Shown here in pieces: positions 7,770 through 14,111 of a stretch of DNA of 52,162 bases. The notes beneath the pieces were generated by a model. The model saw nothing but the letters and a program-made list of their open reading frames with translations, ran no database searches and had not been told where the DNA came from. The position numbers and the translations under genes are program-made. Location of the stretch: positions 1 through 52,162 of the IMG/VR virus record IMGVR_UViG_3300006734_000001; one strand, given 5' to 3'. How positions within the stretch are numbered: position 1 is the stretch's first letter; the number at the start of each line of letters is the position of its first letter. The stretch is from a virus.

Positions 7770-7974
7770 TGGTGTTTTTGGTTTAGGTTAGCGTTCGGGG
7801 AGGAACGAAAAGCGGGTGCGGAGGGGAATCACTAGTGCGGAGGGTGACAATCCCGATGCGGAGGGTTTGCACTAGGGAAGCGGGGCAGTGATTTGTCACG
7901 GGATGGGGTGCGCGGTAAGAATATCGGCGACGATAAAAGGCGCGGAGGGATCGGACCCCCGCGCATAGGGTGAA
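7770..7974 (-). promoter_or_regulatory. Intercistronic leader with short repeats, dispersed site and terminator-like hairpin
   Basis: Contains no gene. Read on the minus strand it holds a GC hairpin (GCGCGGGGG pairing with CCTCCGCGC, 7940-7964) followed by CTTTT, which fits a terminator. Next come dispersed site 4 (7922-7935), a GTGA-CAAA-TCAC hairpin and three copies of TGCGGAGGG (+ strand at 7817, 7836, 7857) spaced about 20 bp, then a CA-rich tract running into the ATG at 7769. Confidence 0.6.
7922..7935. promoter_or_regulatory. Dispersed palindrome site 4 (TATCGGCGACGATA)
   Basis: Intergenic copy overlapping the T-tract of the minus-strand hairpin at 7940-7964, upstream of the gene starting at 7769. 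Confidence 0.7.
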
Positions 7975-8322
7975 TCAGAATGAGGAAACGATGATCCCCC
8001 CTTCGAATTCGATCAGCTGGCCGTGGTCATTTATATATTCCCGCACGGCCTCGTCGATATCGTCGGGGTCATCGCCGATATCTGCGCCCACTTCCGCCAG
8101 CCAATCGCCGGAAAAATAATCCTCCGCCCACGATTGCAGGGAATCGTGTTGTGAATAATCGCAGCGGAGGGCGACCGCATCAAATTCAATCTCCTCGCCG
8201 GCATCCTCTTCTAATTGTTCCAAATACTCCGCAAGCGCCTCCGCTCCGGAGTAGGTGAATCCGTTGTTTTTATCCTCCGCCAATAGTGCGGCGGCGCGTG
8301 AAGCGCTGAGTGTCATTTTCAT
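7975..8322 (-). CDS. Acidic conserved phage protein
   Basis: A 115-aa strongly acidic protein. The segment AEYLEQLEEDAGEEIEFD followed by ALRCDYSQH matches a phage family I recognise by its EQLEED.GEEIEFD signature, whose function is unknown; the acidity would suit a DNA mimic but this is only a guess. An AAGGA lies 10 bp upstream of the ATG at 8322, after a long CA-rich leader. Confidence 0.7.
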   Translation of the reverse strand: MKMTLSASRAAALLAEDKNNGFTYSGAEALAEYLEQLEEDAGEEIEFDAVALRCDYSQHDSLQSWAEDYFSGDWLAEVGADIGDDPDDIDEAVREYINDHGQLIEFEGGIIVSSF

Positions 8323-8400
8323 TTTGTATTTTCCTTTTGTTGTGTGTTGTGTGTTTTGTTGTTGTGTGCGAGGGGATCGGACCCCCGCGCATAAAGTGAA
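8323..8400 (-). promoter_or_regulatory. GC hairpin plus CA-rich leader, copy 1
   Basis: On the minus strand this gap starts with ATGCGCGGGGGTCCGATCCC, a hairpin built around GGGGGTCCGATCCC. It continues into 45 nt consisting almost only of A and C (runs of CAA and CACAA) up to the ATG at 8322. The same module recurs at 9165-9234 and 29484-29529. Confidence 0.6.
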
Positions 8401-8721
8401 TTATAGCGTTTCAAGTATTTTCCGGATTTCCCGTGACAGGCGGGCGCGTGTTTCCCTATCGAATCGCTCCGCATTTGCGCGAATTCGGTCCGCCTCCGCT
8501 TTCGCCTCCGCAAGCATTAGCTCGCAATCCGCTTTTGCCGCTAGGCGCGTTTGCTCCTGCCCCATACGGGCTTCCGCATAACTAACCATTGGCAGCAAAT
8601 CGGACCGAATTTCTGATTCGATTTGAGGGATTTGATCTAAAAGCCACGGTCCGCAGTAGGAATCCGGGCCAAGAGTTTCCGCGCATGTGCGCAACAAGTG
8701 TATTTCTGTAGCCTTATTCAT
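8401..8721 (-). CDS. Hypothetical coiled-coil protein
   Basis: A 106-aa protein whose last 55 residues form a charged alpha-helical coiled coil (AEAKAEADRIRANAERFDRE). I chose the ATG at 8721 because the open frame upstream is the CA-rich leader and translates as polyglutamine. No Shine-Dalgarno precedes it. Function unknown. Confidence 0.65.
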   Translation of the reverse strand: MNKATEIHLLRTCAETLGPDSYCGPWLLDQIPQIESEIRSDLLPMVSYAEARMGQEQTRLAAKADCELMLAEAKAEADRIRANAERFDRETRARLSREIRKILETL

Positions 8722-8777
8722 GTTGTGTGTTGTGTTTTGTTGTTGTTGTTGTTGTGTTCCGGGGGGGGGCGGTTGGA
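8722..8777 (-). promoter_or_regulatory. CA-rich leader with (CAA)n tract, copy 2
   Basis: On the minus strand the gap holds a run of nine C (+ strand GGGGGGGGG near 8761-8769), then GGAACA followed by a (CAA)n microsatellite and CACAACA up to the ATG at 8721. The repeat tract is prone to length change. Confidence 0.6.
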
Positions 8778-9164
8778 TTATGCGTGGGCTTCCATCCTTT
8801 CTGCGATATCGCCCCATGATGAGAGAACGAATCGATCCGCCTCCCGCAGGAAGCAAATCGTCGGGGAATAGGTATCGCCCATATTTACATAATCAACTGC
8901 GGGCCAATAGGGATCGTCGCCCCATATCGCCTCGCAACCGTGTCCCCCAAGGATTTCATTAATGCATGACATAATCCGCTCAACACGGGATGGACGATTA
9001 TAGCATGCGTTGATCCAAGCTAGCGTTTCGGGAAACGCCGGATTGTCGATTGTGCGGACCTCCCCGCGAATCAGGCCGCGAACGGTATCGGCCTGATCCT
9101 TGGTAATTCCCAACTGATCCCGTAGGCGGGCGATGGATGGCGCAGAATAGTGTGTTGGATTCAT
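8778..9164 (-). CDS. Conserved phage protein of unknown function
   Basis: A 128-aa protein. The C-terminal half (GHGCEAIWG, YVNMGDTYSPTICF, WGDIAERME) matches a small phage family defined by GHGVEAI...YVNMGDTY.PT and a terminal TWGD motif. N-terminal residues 8-35 could form an HTH-like helical pair. Start ATG at 9164 lies directly behind a CA-rich leader; upstream codons are leader sequence. Confidence 0.75.
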   Translation of the reverse strand: MNPTHYSAPSIARLRDQLGITKDQADTVRGLIRGEVRTIDNPAFPETLAWINACYNRPSRVERIMSCINEILGGHGCEAIWGDDPYWPAVDYVNMGDTYSPTICFLREADRFVLSSWGDIAERMEAHA

Positions 9165-9234
9165 TTTGTTTTGTGTTGTGTTGTGTGTTGTGTTGTTGCG
9201 CGCGGAGGGATGGAACCCCCGCGCATAGGGTGAA
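9165..9234 (-). promoter_or_regulatory. GC hairpin plus CA-rich leader, copy 3
   Basis: On the minus strand: ATGCGCGGGGGTTCCATCCC, pairing as GCGCGGGGG with CCTCCGCGC, then about 40 nt of CAA/CACA sequence to the ATG at 9164. Nearly the same as copy 1 but with a changed loop (TTCCA for TCCGA). Confidence 0.6.
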
Positions 9235-9927
9235 TCATGCTTTTGCGATTGCTTCAGCCTTCCGCTTACTGGCGCCGTGCGCACGGAAGGCGATGATCAC
9301 GGAACGGTTTGCACGCTGGCATAGTTGGCAAGTGGCGCACGTGATATCATCCCGTTGTTGGGCAGGGCAAACGATAGCTTTTCTCCCCGCCGGCGTTTCC
9401 ATGGTTGCGGGTGCGTCCTCGGGGACAACCGCGACAACCGGACCAGCCTGCAAATCAGCCAGTCTGTCAGCATGCGCCAAGGAATTCCCGGAAAGATTGA
9501 CGGTAAAGCCGTTTGCATTTGCAAATCGAACGGATGCCCGGTTGTGTGTTTCCATGCTGGAATCCCCTTCGCATGGTTTGTGAGTATACGTGAAGCCGCG
9601 CTTCCCGGCATTTGCACGCACCAAACGCAAAAGTGCCTTGGAGTCGATATCGTCACCCTTGCCGGGAAGATCACCGGCCTGATTGTGCCTCCACACTTGG
9701 CCAATGGGAAACGATTCAATCTGGCGGACAAGGGTAGACAAAAACCCTCCCCGATCGCCTCTCGTCACTTTTTGCCAGTGCATGCCAAGGGGTCCGCCTT
9801 TAGCATAGCACCCGCCAGCCTTTAGAGGGCAAGCGTCCGGACAAGTGGAAGCGGAGGAGGTTGTGACGGGGATGGGGCCGGTTTTTACGTTTGATGATTT
9901 TAGTGTGATGTGGATGCGTGTTTTCAT
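9235..9927 (-). CDS. Cysteine-containing conserved phage protein (DUF7227-like)
   Basis: A 230-aa protein. The N-terminus (HITLKSSNVKTGPIPVTTSS, then a cluster CPDACPLKAGGCYA) matches a phage family I know as starting LKSSN.KTGPIPV with a CP..CPL..GGCYA cysteine motif; a second cysteine cluster (CPAQQRDDITCATCQLC) is near residues 190-206. The cysteines suggest an Fe-S or zinc site and a radical-SAM-like fold has been considered for such proteins, but I cannot confirm it. The ATG at 9927 was chosen because upstream sequence lies in the iteron-like repeats. Confidence 0.7.
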   Translation of the reverse strand: MKTRIHITLKSSNVKTGPIPVTTSSASTCPDACPLKAGGCYAKGGPLGMHWQKVTRGDRGGFLSTLVRQIESFPIGQVWRHNQAGDLPGKGDDIDSKALLRLVRANAGKRGFTYTHKPCEGDSSMETHNRASVRFANANGFTVNLSGNSLAHADRLADLQAGPVVAVVPEDAPATMETPAGRKAIVCPAQQRDDITCATCQLCQRANRSVIIAFRAHGASKRKAEAIAKA

Positions 9928-9936
9928 CGCCAATCC

Positions 9937-9957
9937 GCGCAGCACATACCATGCCAA
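9937..9957. repeat. Iteron-like repeat copy A
   Basis: GCGCAGCACATACCATGCCAA, first of three copies of GCGCAGCA-N6/7-TGCCAA. Confidence 0.7.
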
Positions 9958-10009
9958 CCGCGACCGGGGACCGGCACCCTCAAAAATCAACGGTTTGCAC
10001 AAGCAAAAT

Positions 10010-10030
10010 GCGCAGCATCTTTCGTGCCAA
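10010..10030. repeat. Iteron-like repeat copy B
   Basis: GCGCAGCATCTTTCGTGCCAA. Within it GCA-Y-N5-R-TGC is an inverted repeat, as in a protein-binding site. Confidence 0.7.
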
Positions 10031-10173
10031 GTCATAAAGGCATGAAGCACAACACAAAAGCAAAAGGGAGTTTTTTGCCGATAGGCAATAAATACCGGGC
10101 AAATATTGCCGAAAAGGGGCATCTTTTGCCTGCGGGCAGCGTAAAGCAAACCAGGCGAGGCATTTGCGCAAAT

Positions 10174-10194
10174 GCGCAGCATGATCCATGCCAA
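10174..10194. repeat. Iteron-like repeat copy C
   Basis: GCGCAGCATGATCCATGCCAA, with the inner inverted repeat GCAT-GATCC-ATGC. Confidence 0.7.
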
Positions 10195-10437
10195 GCAAAC
10201 AAGGGGAACAGGCAAACACGGGGGAATAGAACAGGCACAAGGGACAATGGGAGGAACAGGGACATGGGGAACATCGAACAGGGGAGGGCATCGAACATGG
10301 GAACCAGAAGCCGGATGGCGACAATCGGGGCGATGGACTAGGGCGAATCAAACACCCATCCGGTGGTGACAAATGCCGGGGATGGACTAGGTGAGAGAGA
10401 ATGAGGCCAGACTAGACCAGCCCTGACCAACAGCGAT

Positions 10438-10457
10438 GTTTCATAAAAAAATGAAAC
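10438..10457. repeat. AT-rich inverted repeat
   Basis: GTTTCAT and ATGAAAC pair perfectly around a short A-only loop. It could be an origin palindrome; on the minus strand the loop gives a short T-run but no T-tail follows the stem, so a terminator is less likely. Confidence 0.5.
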
Positions 10458-11178
10458 GATTGAACGAATCCCCGATCCAGCTTTTCAAATCCCCTCCCCC
10501 TGATGAGACTGATAACATCCGATAGTGTCATCTAATGAGTAGCGCCCACCGGCCTCGTCTCATTAGATGCCGGCATCGTTCAAAGGAATCTATTTTTGGC
10601 CGGTCCGGCGATGGCACCACCCCACCACCCCATGATACCAGATTCAGCTTGTCTTACTACGAAATATACCTCCCATGAGAAAAACCCCTTCCTCGCACCC
10701 TATGGCTCTCTCCTCCCCGCTTTCCCCTATCCTCTCTAGGCTCCCTTCTTCTCCTATTTCCATATGGGGTCTATTTGCTCCTAGGATGCCCGTAGATCGC
10801 TTTTGGTGTGGTTTGGGGTGGGGTTGCCCTTCTTCTGGGGGGAAGGGGGGTTCTACTGGCCTTCTAGGCTTGTTATTGGCGGGGGTTGACTATCCCTGCT
10901 GGTTGGGGTAGTTGGTTGGGTATGCCACCGTTTTCTAGGTTCAAGTTTTCCTTGCTCCATATTCTTGGGGGGTTTCCTGTGTTTTTGATGGGGTTGGCGG
11001 GGTGGGGGGTGTTTGCCGGGGTGTTCGGGGTGTTTGTTTTTTATTGGTCTAGGGAGAGGTGTCAGTATCAGTATTTATTGAAGGGGGATCGGTCTACTTC
11101 TACTGTGTGGTATAGGGGGTGGGTTCCATTGGAGTGGGGGTTTCCGGCGCAGCTTGATCTTTACGTGCCGGTTTTGTT

Positions 11179-11421
11179 TTACTTGCTTGTGGCTGGGGGT
11201 GTGGTGTTGTTTGGTTGAGGGTCGGCGAGCCATGCCATGATTTCTTCTGCTATGCGGTGGCATTTGAGGTGGGCGGCGTTGCGTTCTGATTTTGCTATGG
11301 CTAGTTGTTCGCGGGCCTCGTCTCTCTCGCGCTCAAGTTTGCGGGCGTGTTCGATCATTGCAATGAAGTCCAATGGGTCATCCGTCATTGGAAGAGCATC
11401 CGTCTCTGGTGTATCACTCAT
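11179..11421 (-). CDS. Small coiled-coil phage protein
   Basis: An 80-aa protein starting MSDTPETDA, then a coiled coil (ARKLERERDEAREQLAIAKS). This matches a common phage type with TPRTDA at the start and an ERELNEAR coil; function unknown. Its ATG (11419-11421) is directly abutted by dispersed site 5, which occupies the place of a Shine-Dalgarno. Confidence 0.75.
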   Translation of the reverse strand: MSDTPETDALPMTDDPLDFIAMIEHARKLERERDEAREQLAIAKSERNAAHLKCHRIAEEIMAWLADPQPNNTTPPATSK

Positions 11422-11435
11422 TATCGTTGACGATA
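11422..11435. promoter_or_regulatory. Dispersed palindrome site 5 (TATCGTTGACGATA)
   Basis: Sits immediately upstream of the minus-strand ATG at 11421 with no gap, covering the ribosome-binding position of that gene. Confidence 0.8.
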
Positions 11436-11461
11436 GTTGTTGAAAACTCTGCTTGGTTTTT

Positions 11462-11677
11462 TCAACGGAAGCCGAAGAGGGACTTCAAGGCATCCAGATT
11501 ACCCATCGAGTCGGGGTCCAAGTAATCTCTTTTCTTGGATTCCCCCTCGCGGTAGGCGATATCCCATGTGGTATCGAACATCTTTCGGAGTCCCCTTGTG
11601 GTTAGGGTTATTTCTCCTTCTTTGGCGAATTGGGGGTTTTTTTGGACATAAAACTCCCAAAGTGACGACTTATTCAT
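11462..11677 (-). CDS. Small conserved phage protein
   Basis: A 71-aa protein (SLWEFYVQKNPQF, RGLRKMFDTTWDIAY) of a recognisable but functionally unknown phage type. The start overlaps the end of the upstream gene by 8 bp. Confidence 0.65.
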   Translation of the reverse strand: MNKSSLWEFYVQKNPQFAKEGEITLTTRGLRKMFDTTWDIAYREGESKKRDYLDPDSMGNLDALKSLFGFR

Positions 11678-11930
11678 CCTCGGTCATCTCCGCGAGTTTC
11701 GCGTTGATATCATCCCGCATGAGTGAGTGGACCTGTTCCTTGGCTCCGTGGTAGGCCGCGATGAGTCCATGGATTGTTGACAGGCTGCATTGGTCATCCT
11801 CGGAGGTATATTCCTCCAAGACATCTCCGATGAGTAGAGCCTGCATCTGGAGGCTGATAATTTTCTTCGACTTGTATTCCAACCCCTCATTGAGGCGTTC
11901 GATCTCTTCTGCCATTTCTTCTTTTTTCAT
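11670..11930 (-). CDS. Small acidic coiled-coil protein
   Basis: An 86-aa protein; residues 1-30 are a charged coiled coil and the rest is helical. Preceded by a short spacer with weak purine-rich content. Unknown function. Confidence 0.6.
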   Translation of the reverse strand: MKKEEMAEEIERLNEGLEYKSKKIISLQMQALLIGDVLEEYTSEDDQCSLSTIHGLIAAYHGAKEQVHSLMRDDINAKLAEMTEDE

Positions 11931-11998
11931 ATTGTGTTGGTATACCCTTTCGGGCTTTATTCATGTATGCGCGATGAGTTTATACCTTATCGGTGGCA

Positions 11999-12196
11999 TC
12001 AAGCCTCGACTTCCTCATCATCCTCATCCTCATCATCTTGGTCAACCGAGTTTGCGACCAGTTCATGGATTTTGACATGAAGTGTCCCGATCATGGCGGC
12101 GAGGGACATGTCGAACTCGTCGCTATACCGTTGGAGCAAGCGGTCGAGATCGTCATCGAAGCAACCAATCTGGGTTCTCTCATCCATGAAGGTCAT
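11999..12196 (-). CDS. Small acidic hypothetical protein
   Basis: A 65-aa protein with a C-terminal run of Asp/Glu (about residues 52-64). AGGAAA lies upstream of the ATG at 12196, a reasonable Shine-Dalgarno. Function unknown. Confidence 0.6.
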   Translation of the reverse strand: MTFMDERTQIGCFDDDLDRLLQRYSDEFDMSLAAMIGTLHVKIHELVANSVDQDDEDEDDEEVEA

Positions 12197-12209
12197 GGTA
12201 ATCTTTTTC

Positions 12210-12437
12210 CTATTTGATGTCTACTCCTTTTACTGGGATGCCGATTTTTCTGACTGCCTGCTCGGCGCAGAATTGTATTGCTGCCAGCTTGTCTTTCTCA
12301 TCGCCGGGGATGTAGGTAGTCCAGAACTGCGGGACGGTATTGTGGCTTACCTCGATGGTTGGTTCTTCGTTGTATGTCCCCTCGCTTACGGTATAGCCGG
12401 ACTTCACGAGGTTCTTCGTTAGGTCATCGGAGTTCAT
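12210..12437 (-). CDS. Small hypothetical protein
   Basis: A 75-aa protein starting MNSDDLTKNLVKSGY. I chose the ATG at 12437 over the one at 12464 because it overlaps the stop of the upstream 25-aa gene as ATGA, the arrangement used throughout this operon. No motif recognised. Confidence 0.6.
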   Translation of the reverse strand: MNSDDLTKNLVKSGYTVSEGTYNEEPTIEVSHNTVPQFWTTYIPGDEKDKLAAIQFCAEQAVRKIGIPVKGVDIK

Positions 12438-12511
12438 AGCATTGAGATAATGGTAATCACCCATAGGGCGATTAGGAGTAATATGAGGATATTAAAAAGT
12501 GATTGGGTCAT
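12434..12511 (-). CDS. 25-aa single-pass membrane microprotein
   Basis: A 25-codon gene: a short polar start (MTQS), then one hydrophobic helix of about 18 residues (ILILLLIALWVITIISM). GGAG lies 6 bp upstream of the ATG at 12511 and the stop overlaps the next ATG, so both ends are supported by translation signals. It overlaps the end of the upstream gene by 20 bp. It probably inserts in the inner membrane; role unknown. Confidence 0.55.
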   Translation of the reverse strand: MTQSLFNILILLLIALWVITIISML

Positions 12512-12689
12512 TGATATCTCCTATGTAGTTTTCGGTGTGGCACAGGGGGCATTGGGTGAGGTCCGGTTCCTCCCGGTGGTCGATCATGCTGTAGATGATG
12601 GCAATGACGAACATTGATAGGAGGAAGACAATGACCGATGCTTCTGGCGAGAATCCCTTGGGGGTTTTGTTTTTCATCGCGCCCATCAT
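12492..12689 (-). CDS. Small membrane protein with a cytoplasmic or periplasmic CxxC tail
   Basis: A 65-aa protein starting MMGAMKNK, with one transmembrane segment (SVIVFLLSMFVIAIIYSMI) followed by an acidic tail carrying CPLCH, half of a zinc-type motif. AAGGGGG sits 6-7 bp upstream of the ATG at 12689 and decides the start. A TTGACA is present on the minus strand at 12713-12708, but its -10 would fall inside the start region. Together with the 25-aa gene it forms a two-membrane-protein pair. Confidence 0.6.
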   Translation of the reverse strand: MMGAMKNKTPKGFSPEASVIVFLLSMFVIAIIYSMIDHREEPDLTQCPLCHTENYIGDINDPITF

Positions 12690-12723
12690 GGGTTTCCCCC
12701 TTGGTGCTGTCAACACTTTTTTG

Positions 12724-12924
12724 TTACCTCTGGAGAAATTTCAGCTTCTCATACTCTCCAAGGATGCGCTCCCTGTCTTGCCGGGTGATCTCATCCTTGT
12801 AAAGAATGGCGGCTAGTTCCTTCGCCATATTCTCCCATGCCATGCACTTGGCGCAGGTTCCAGCTACTCCAAGGTGGTCACGCCAACTGATCTCGCAGGC
12901 CGGGCAGTATTCTCTTATTTCCAT
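12724..12924 (-). CDS. Small zinc-ribbon-like protein
   Basis: A 66-aa protein with CPAC (residues 8-11) and CAKC (24-27), spaced as in a four-cysteine zinc ribbon, followed by a charged helical tail. It overlaps the end of the upstream gene by 47 bp. Probably nucleic-acid or protein binding; function unknown. Confidence 0.6.
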   Translation of the reverse strand: MEIREYCPACEISWRDHLGVAGTCAKCMAWENMAKELAAILYKDEITRQDRERILGEYEKLKFLQR

Positions 12925-13087
12925 GTTTGTTCCAGTTTTTGAAGCCTCCGAAGTCTCGGGGCTGGGTTACGACATCGTGGATTTCGCAGACATCACACTT
13001 GCCAAAATGCCAAGTGGAGACTGCCCTTTGGCCGCTTCCGTGCTTCAGGCCGCATTCTTTGCATGTCCAAGTAGGATATGGTTTCAT
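12878..13087 (-). CDS. Small zinc-ribbon-like phage protein
   Basis: A 69-aa protein with CKEC (residues 9-12) and CDVC (about 31-34), a probable zinc knuckle, then VTQPRDFGGF, a motif I associate with small conserved phage proteins. Dispersed site 6 lies 11 bp upstream of its ATG at 13087, inside the 3' end of the preceding gene. Confidence 0.65.
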   Translation of the reverse strand: MKPYPTWTCKECGLKHGSGQRAVSTWHFGKCDVCEIHDVVTQPRDFGGFKNWNKHGNKRILPGLRDQLA

Positions 13088-13635
13088 TCGCAGGAATTTA
13101 TCGTTGACGATAATTTGAGCATGGGAAGTTTGTCCAATGGCTTGATGAAAGAATCATCAATGAAAGTAATCCGGTTGGTGGGTTGGATGGTCAGCCTACC
13201 ATTGTCTAGCTGGATAAAGTAAAACGTTTTATCTTGCTCTGGGCAGTTGCTCCACCCCTCCTCCAAGTGAGTCACCTCAAAGAGGTAGATACCGGAGTGG
13301 ATGGTATCGCCGATCTTGGCGTTCATTCCGATCCCCTTGAGGATGGGGTTCTCAATGGCTGTGAAGTGGTAGGAGTAGCAGTCCCAGAGTTGAGCTTGTG
13401 GCGCGGCCCAATCCCTCCCGCAATTGGTATCAAATGATACCGCGTGTGGTGGAATATTGCGGTAGAGCATACCGCCCTCGCGGAAGATCACATTCAGCCC
13501 CCACATCCTGCCGGGGATCGAGGTAATCCCGACCCACATGGCTTCCTGCCACCCACAGTCTTCTTCGTGGGTAAAGCGTGAGTCCACCTGTATGTAAAGG
13601 TGGTATGGTATTGCGCCTATCTTGGAGTAGATCAT
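13084..13635 (-). CDS. Conserved phage protein of unknown function (YSKIGAIPYHLY family)
   Basis: A 183-aa protein with mixed beta-strand and aromatic content: IGAIPYHLY near the start, RFTHEEDCGWQEAMW, a central YRNIPPHAVSF and a C-terminal LDNGRLTIQPTNRITF. I recognise this pattern from other uncultivated phage genomes but know no function. The ATG at 13635 overlaps the upstream stop as ATGA and is preferred to the one at 13665. Its last codons contain dispersed site 6. Confidence 0.75.
   Translation of the reverse strand: MIYSKIGAIPYHLYIQVDSRFTHEEDCGWQEAMWVGITSIPGRMWGLNVIFREGGMLYRNIPPHAVSFDTNCGRDWAAPQAQLWDCYSYHFTAIENPILKGIGMNAKIGDTIHSGIYLFEVTHLEEGWSNCPEQDKTFYFIQLDNGRLTIQPTNRITFIDDSFIKPLDKLPMLKLSSTINSCE
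13099..13112. promoter_or_regulatory. Dispersed palindrome site 6 (TATCGTTGACGATA)
   Basis: Read inside the last codons of the gene at 13084-13635 (as LSSTI) and 11 bp upstream of the ATG at 13087, so it can act on the next gene. Confidence 0.7.
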
Positions 13636-13874
13636 TTCATTGATTTGGCACCCCGGCACTTCCACTTCTTGCGCGAAAGATTATTAGGGGAGTTTGGATC
13701 ATTCTTCCAGTTGCCCTTGATTTTCAATGACCTAGCGCAATATGCGTCACCCTTGGCCGTGCCCGGACGAATACGATCACCACCATCTTTAGCCTTGCCA
13801 GCTTGCCCGTATTTGACCGTTTTAGTCCTACCAGTCTTGGGGTTTTTTACCACCTTCTTGAATCGCTTTTCCAT
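13632..13874 (-). CDS. Basic small phage protein (DUF6321-like)
   Basis: An 80-aa Lys/Arg-rich protein. The signatures FKKVVKNPKTGRTKTV, GDRIRPGTAKGDAYCARS and KKWKCRG resemble a small basic family common in aquatic phages. It may bind DNA or be packaged; unproved. First of four consecutive tiny basic or cysteine-bearing genes. Confidence 0.75.
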   Translation of the reverse strand: MEKRFKKVVKNPKTGRTKTVKYGQAGKAKDGGDRIRPGTAKGDAYCARSLKIKGNWKNDPNSPNNLSRKKWKCRGAKSMK

Positions 13875-13875
13875 A

Positions 13876-14022
13876 TTACTTCTTCTTCGCAGTCTTTTTT
13901 GACTCCCGCCATGCTTTGTCTGTAGGTGCGCCCTTACTACCGGGCTTCCTCATTTTCTCACCGCTACCCGCTGCGATGCGCTTCCTTTTTGCGTTAACAT
14001 TGGCATACAATCCTTTTTTCAT
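13876..14022 (-). CDS. Basic 48-aa phage protein
   Basis: A 48-aa, highly basic protein beginning MKKGLYANVNAKRKRIAAGS, with GEKMRKPGSKGAP in the middle. This type recurs in phage genomes next to the other small basic proteins here and is probably DNA-associated. Its start overlaps the stop of the 30-aa gene (ATGA), and its stop lies one base before the next ATG. Confidence 0.75.
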   Translation of the reverse strand: MKKGLYANVNAKRKRIAAGSGEKMRKPGSKGAPTDKAWRESKKTAKKK

Positions 14023-14111
14023 TTGAAGAAGAATCCTATAATTGCTCTTTTGATTTTACTTAAAGAAAATGCTTTCTCTTTGAGATCACACCCGCAGATA
14101 GTGCATTTCAT
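14019..14111 (-). CDS. 30-aa cysteine microprotein
   Basis: A 30-codon gene between two tiny basic genes. It begins MKCTICGCDLKEK, with three cysteines as CxxCxC, then a basic helix ending in GFFFK. Both its start and its stop overlap neighbouring genes as ATGA, which strongly favours translation. It could hold a metal, perhaps with a partner chain since one zinc usually needs four ligands. I recognise no family. Confidence 0.6.
   Translation of the reverse strand: MKCTICGCDLKEKAFSLSKIKRAIIGFFFK

Larger units (their letters stand above)
9928..11178. other. 1.25-kb gene-free region, candidate origin or control region
   Basis: No convincing gene on either strand. It contains three 21-bp iteron-like repeats (9937, 10010, 10174) and several TTGCC-type inverted repeats (10067-10140). 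It also has GTTTCAT-A5-ATGAAAC (10438-10457), a 10-bp inverted repeat ATCTAATGAG/CTCATTAGAT around 10531-10569, and GCCGG-T-CCGGC near 10599. A pyrimidine-rich tract (about 10670-10790) is followed by 400 bp that are strongly G/T-rich on the + strand. Iterons, AT-rich palindromes and strand asymmetry are usual for replication origins, so this is the best candidate. Confidence 0.5.

Noticed and set aside
7936-7977. GGGGGTCCGATCCC hairpins as tRNA T-arms or an attachment site in a tRNA 3' end
   Set aside because: No anticodon or D arm is nearby, the loop lacks the TTC start of a T-loop, and no integrase gene is visible. The hairpins repeat before several genes and fit leader or terminator elements better.
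8717-8760. Polyglutamine-coding extension of the 8401-8721 gene
   Set aside because: It is the CA-rich leader read in frame. The protein pattern begins at the ATG at 8721.
7815-10194. CRISPR-like array
   Set aside because: Repeats are too short, too few and irregularly spaced, and no Cas genes are present.
10495-10545. CTGATGAG resembling the hammerhead ribozyme core
   Set aside because: No matching GAAA with the needed stem spacing follows.
10886-11218. Open frame on the + strand with two hydrophobic stretches, a possible small membrane protein or holin
   Set aside because: It lies in strongly G/T-rich DNA, where hydrophobic Gly/Val/Phe/Leu/Trp frames arise by chance. It has no clear ribosome site and its 3' end overlaps a convincing minus gene. 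The adjoining frame at 10675-10911 is also unconvincing.
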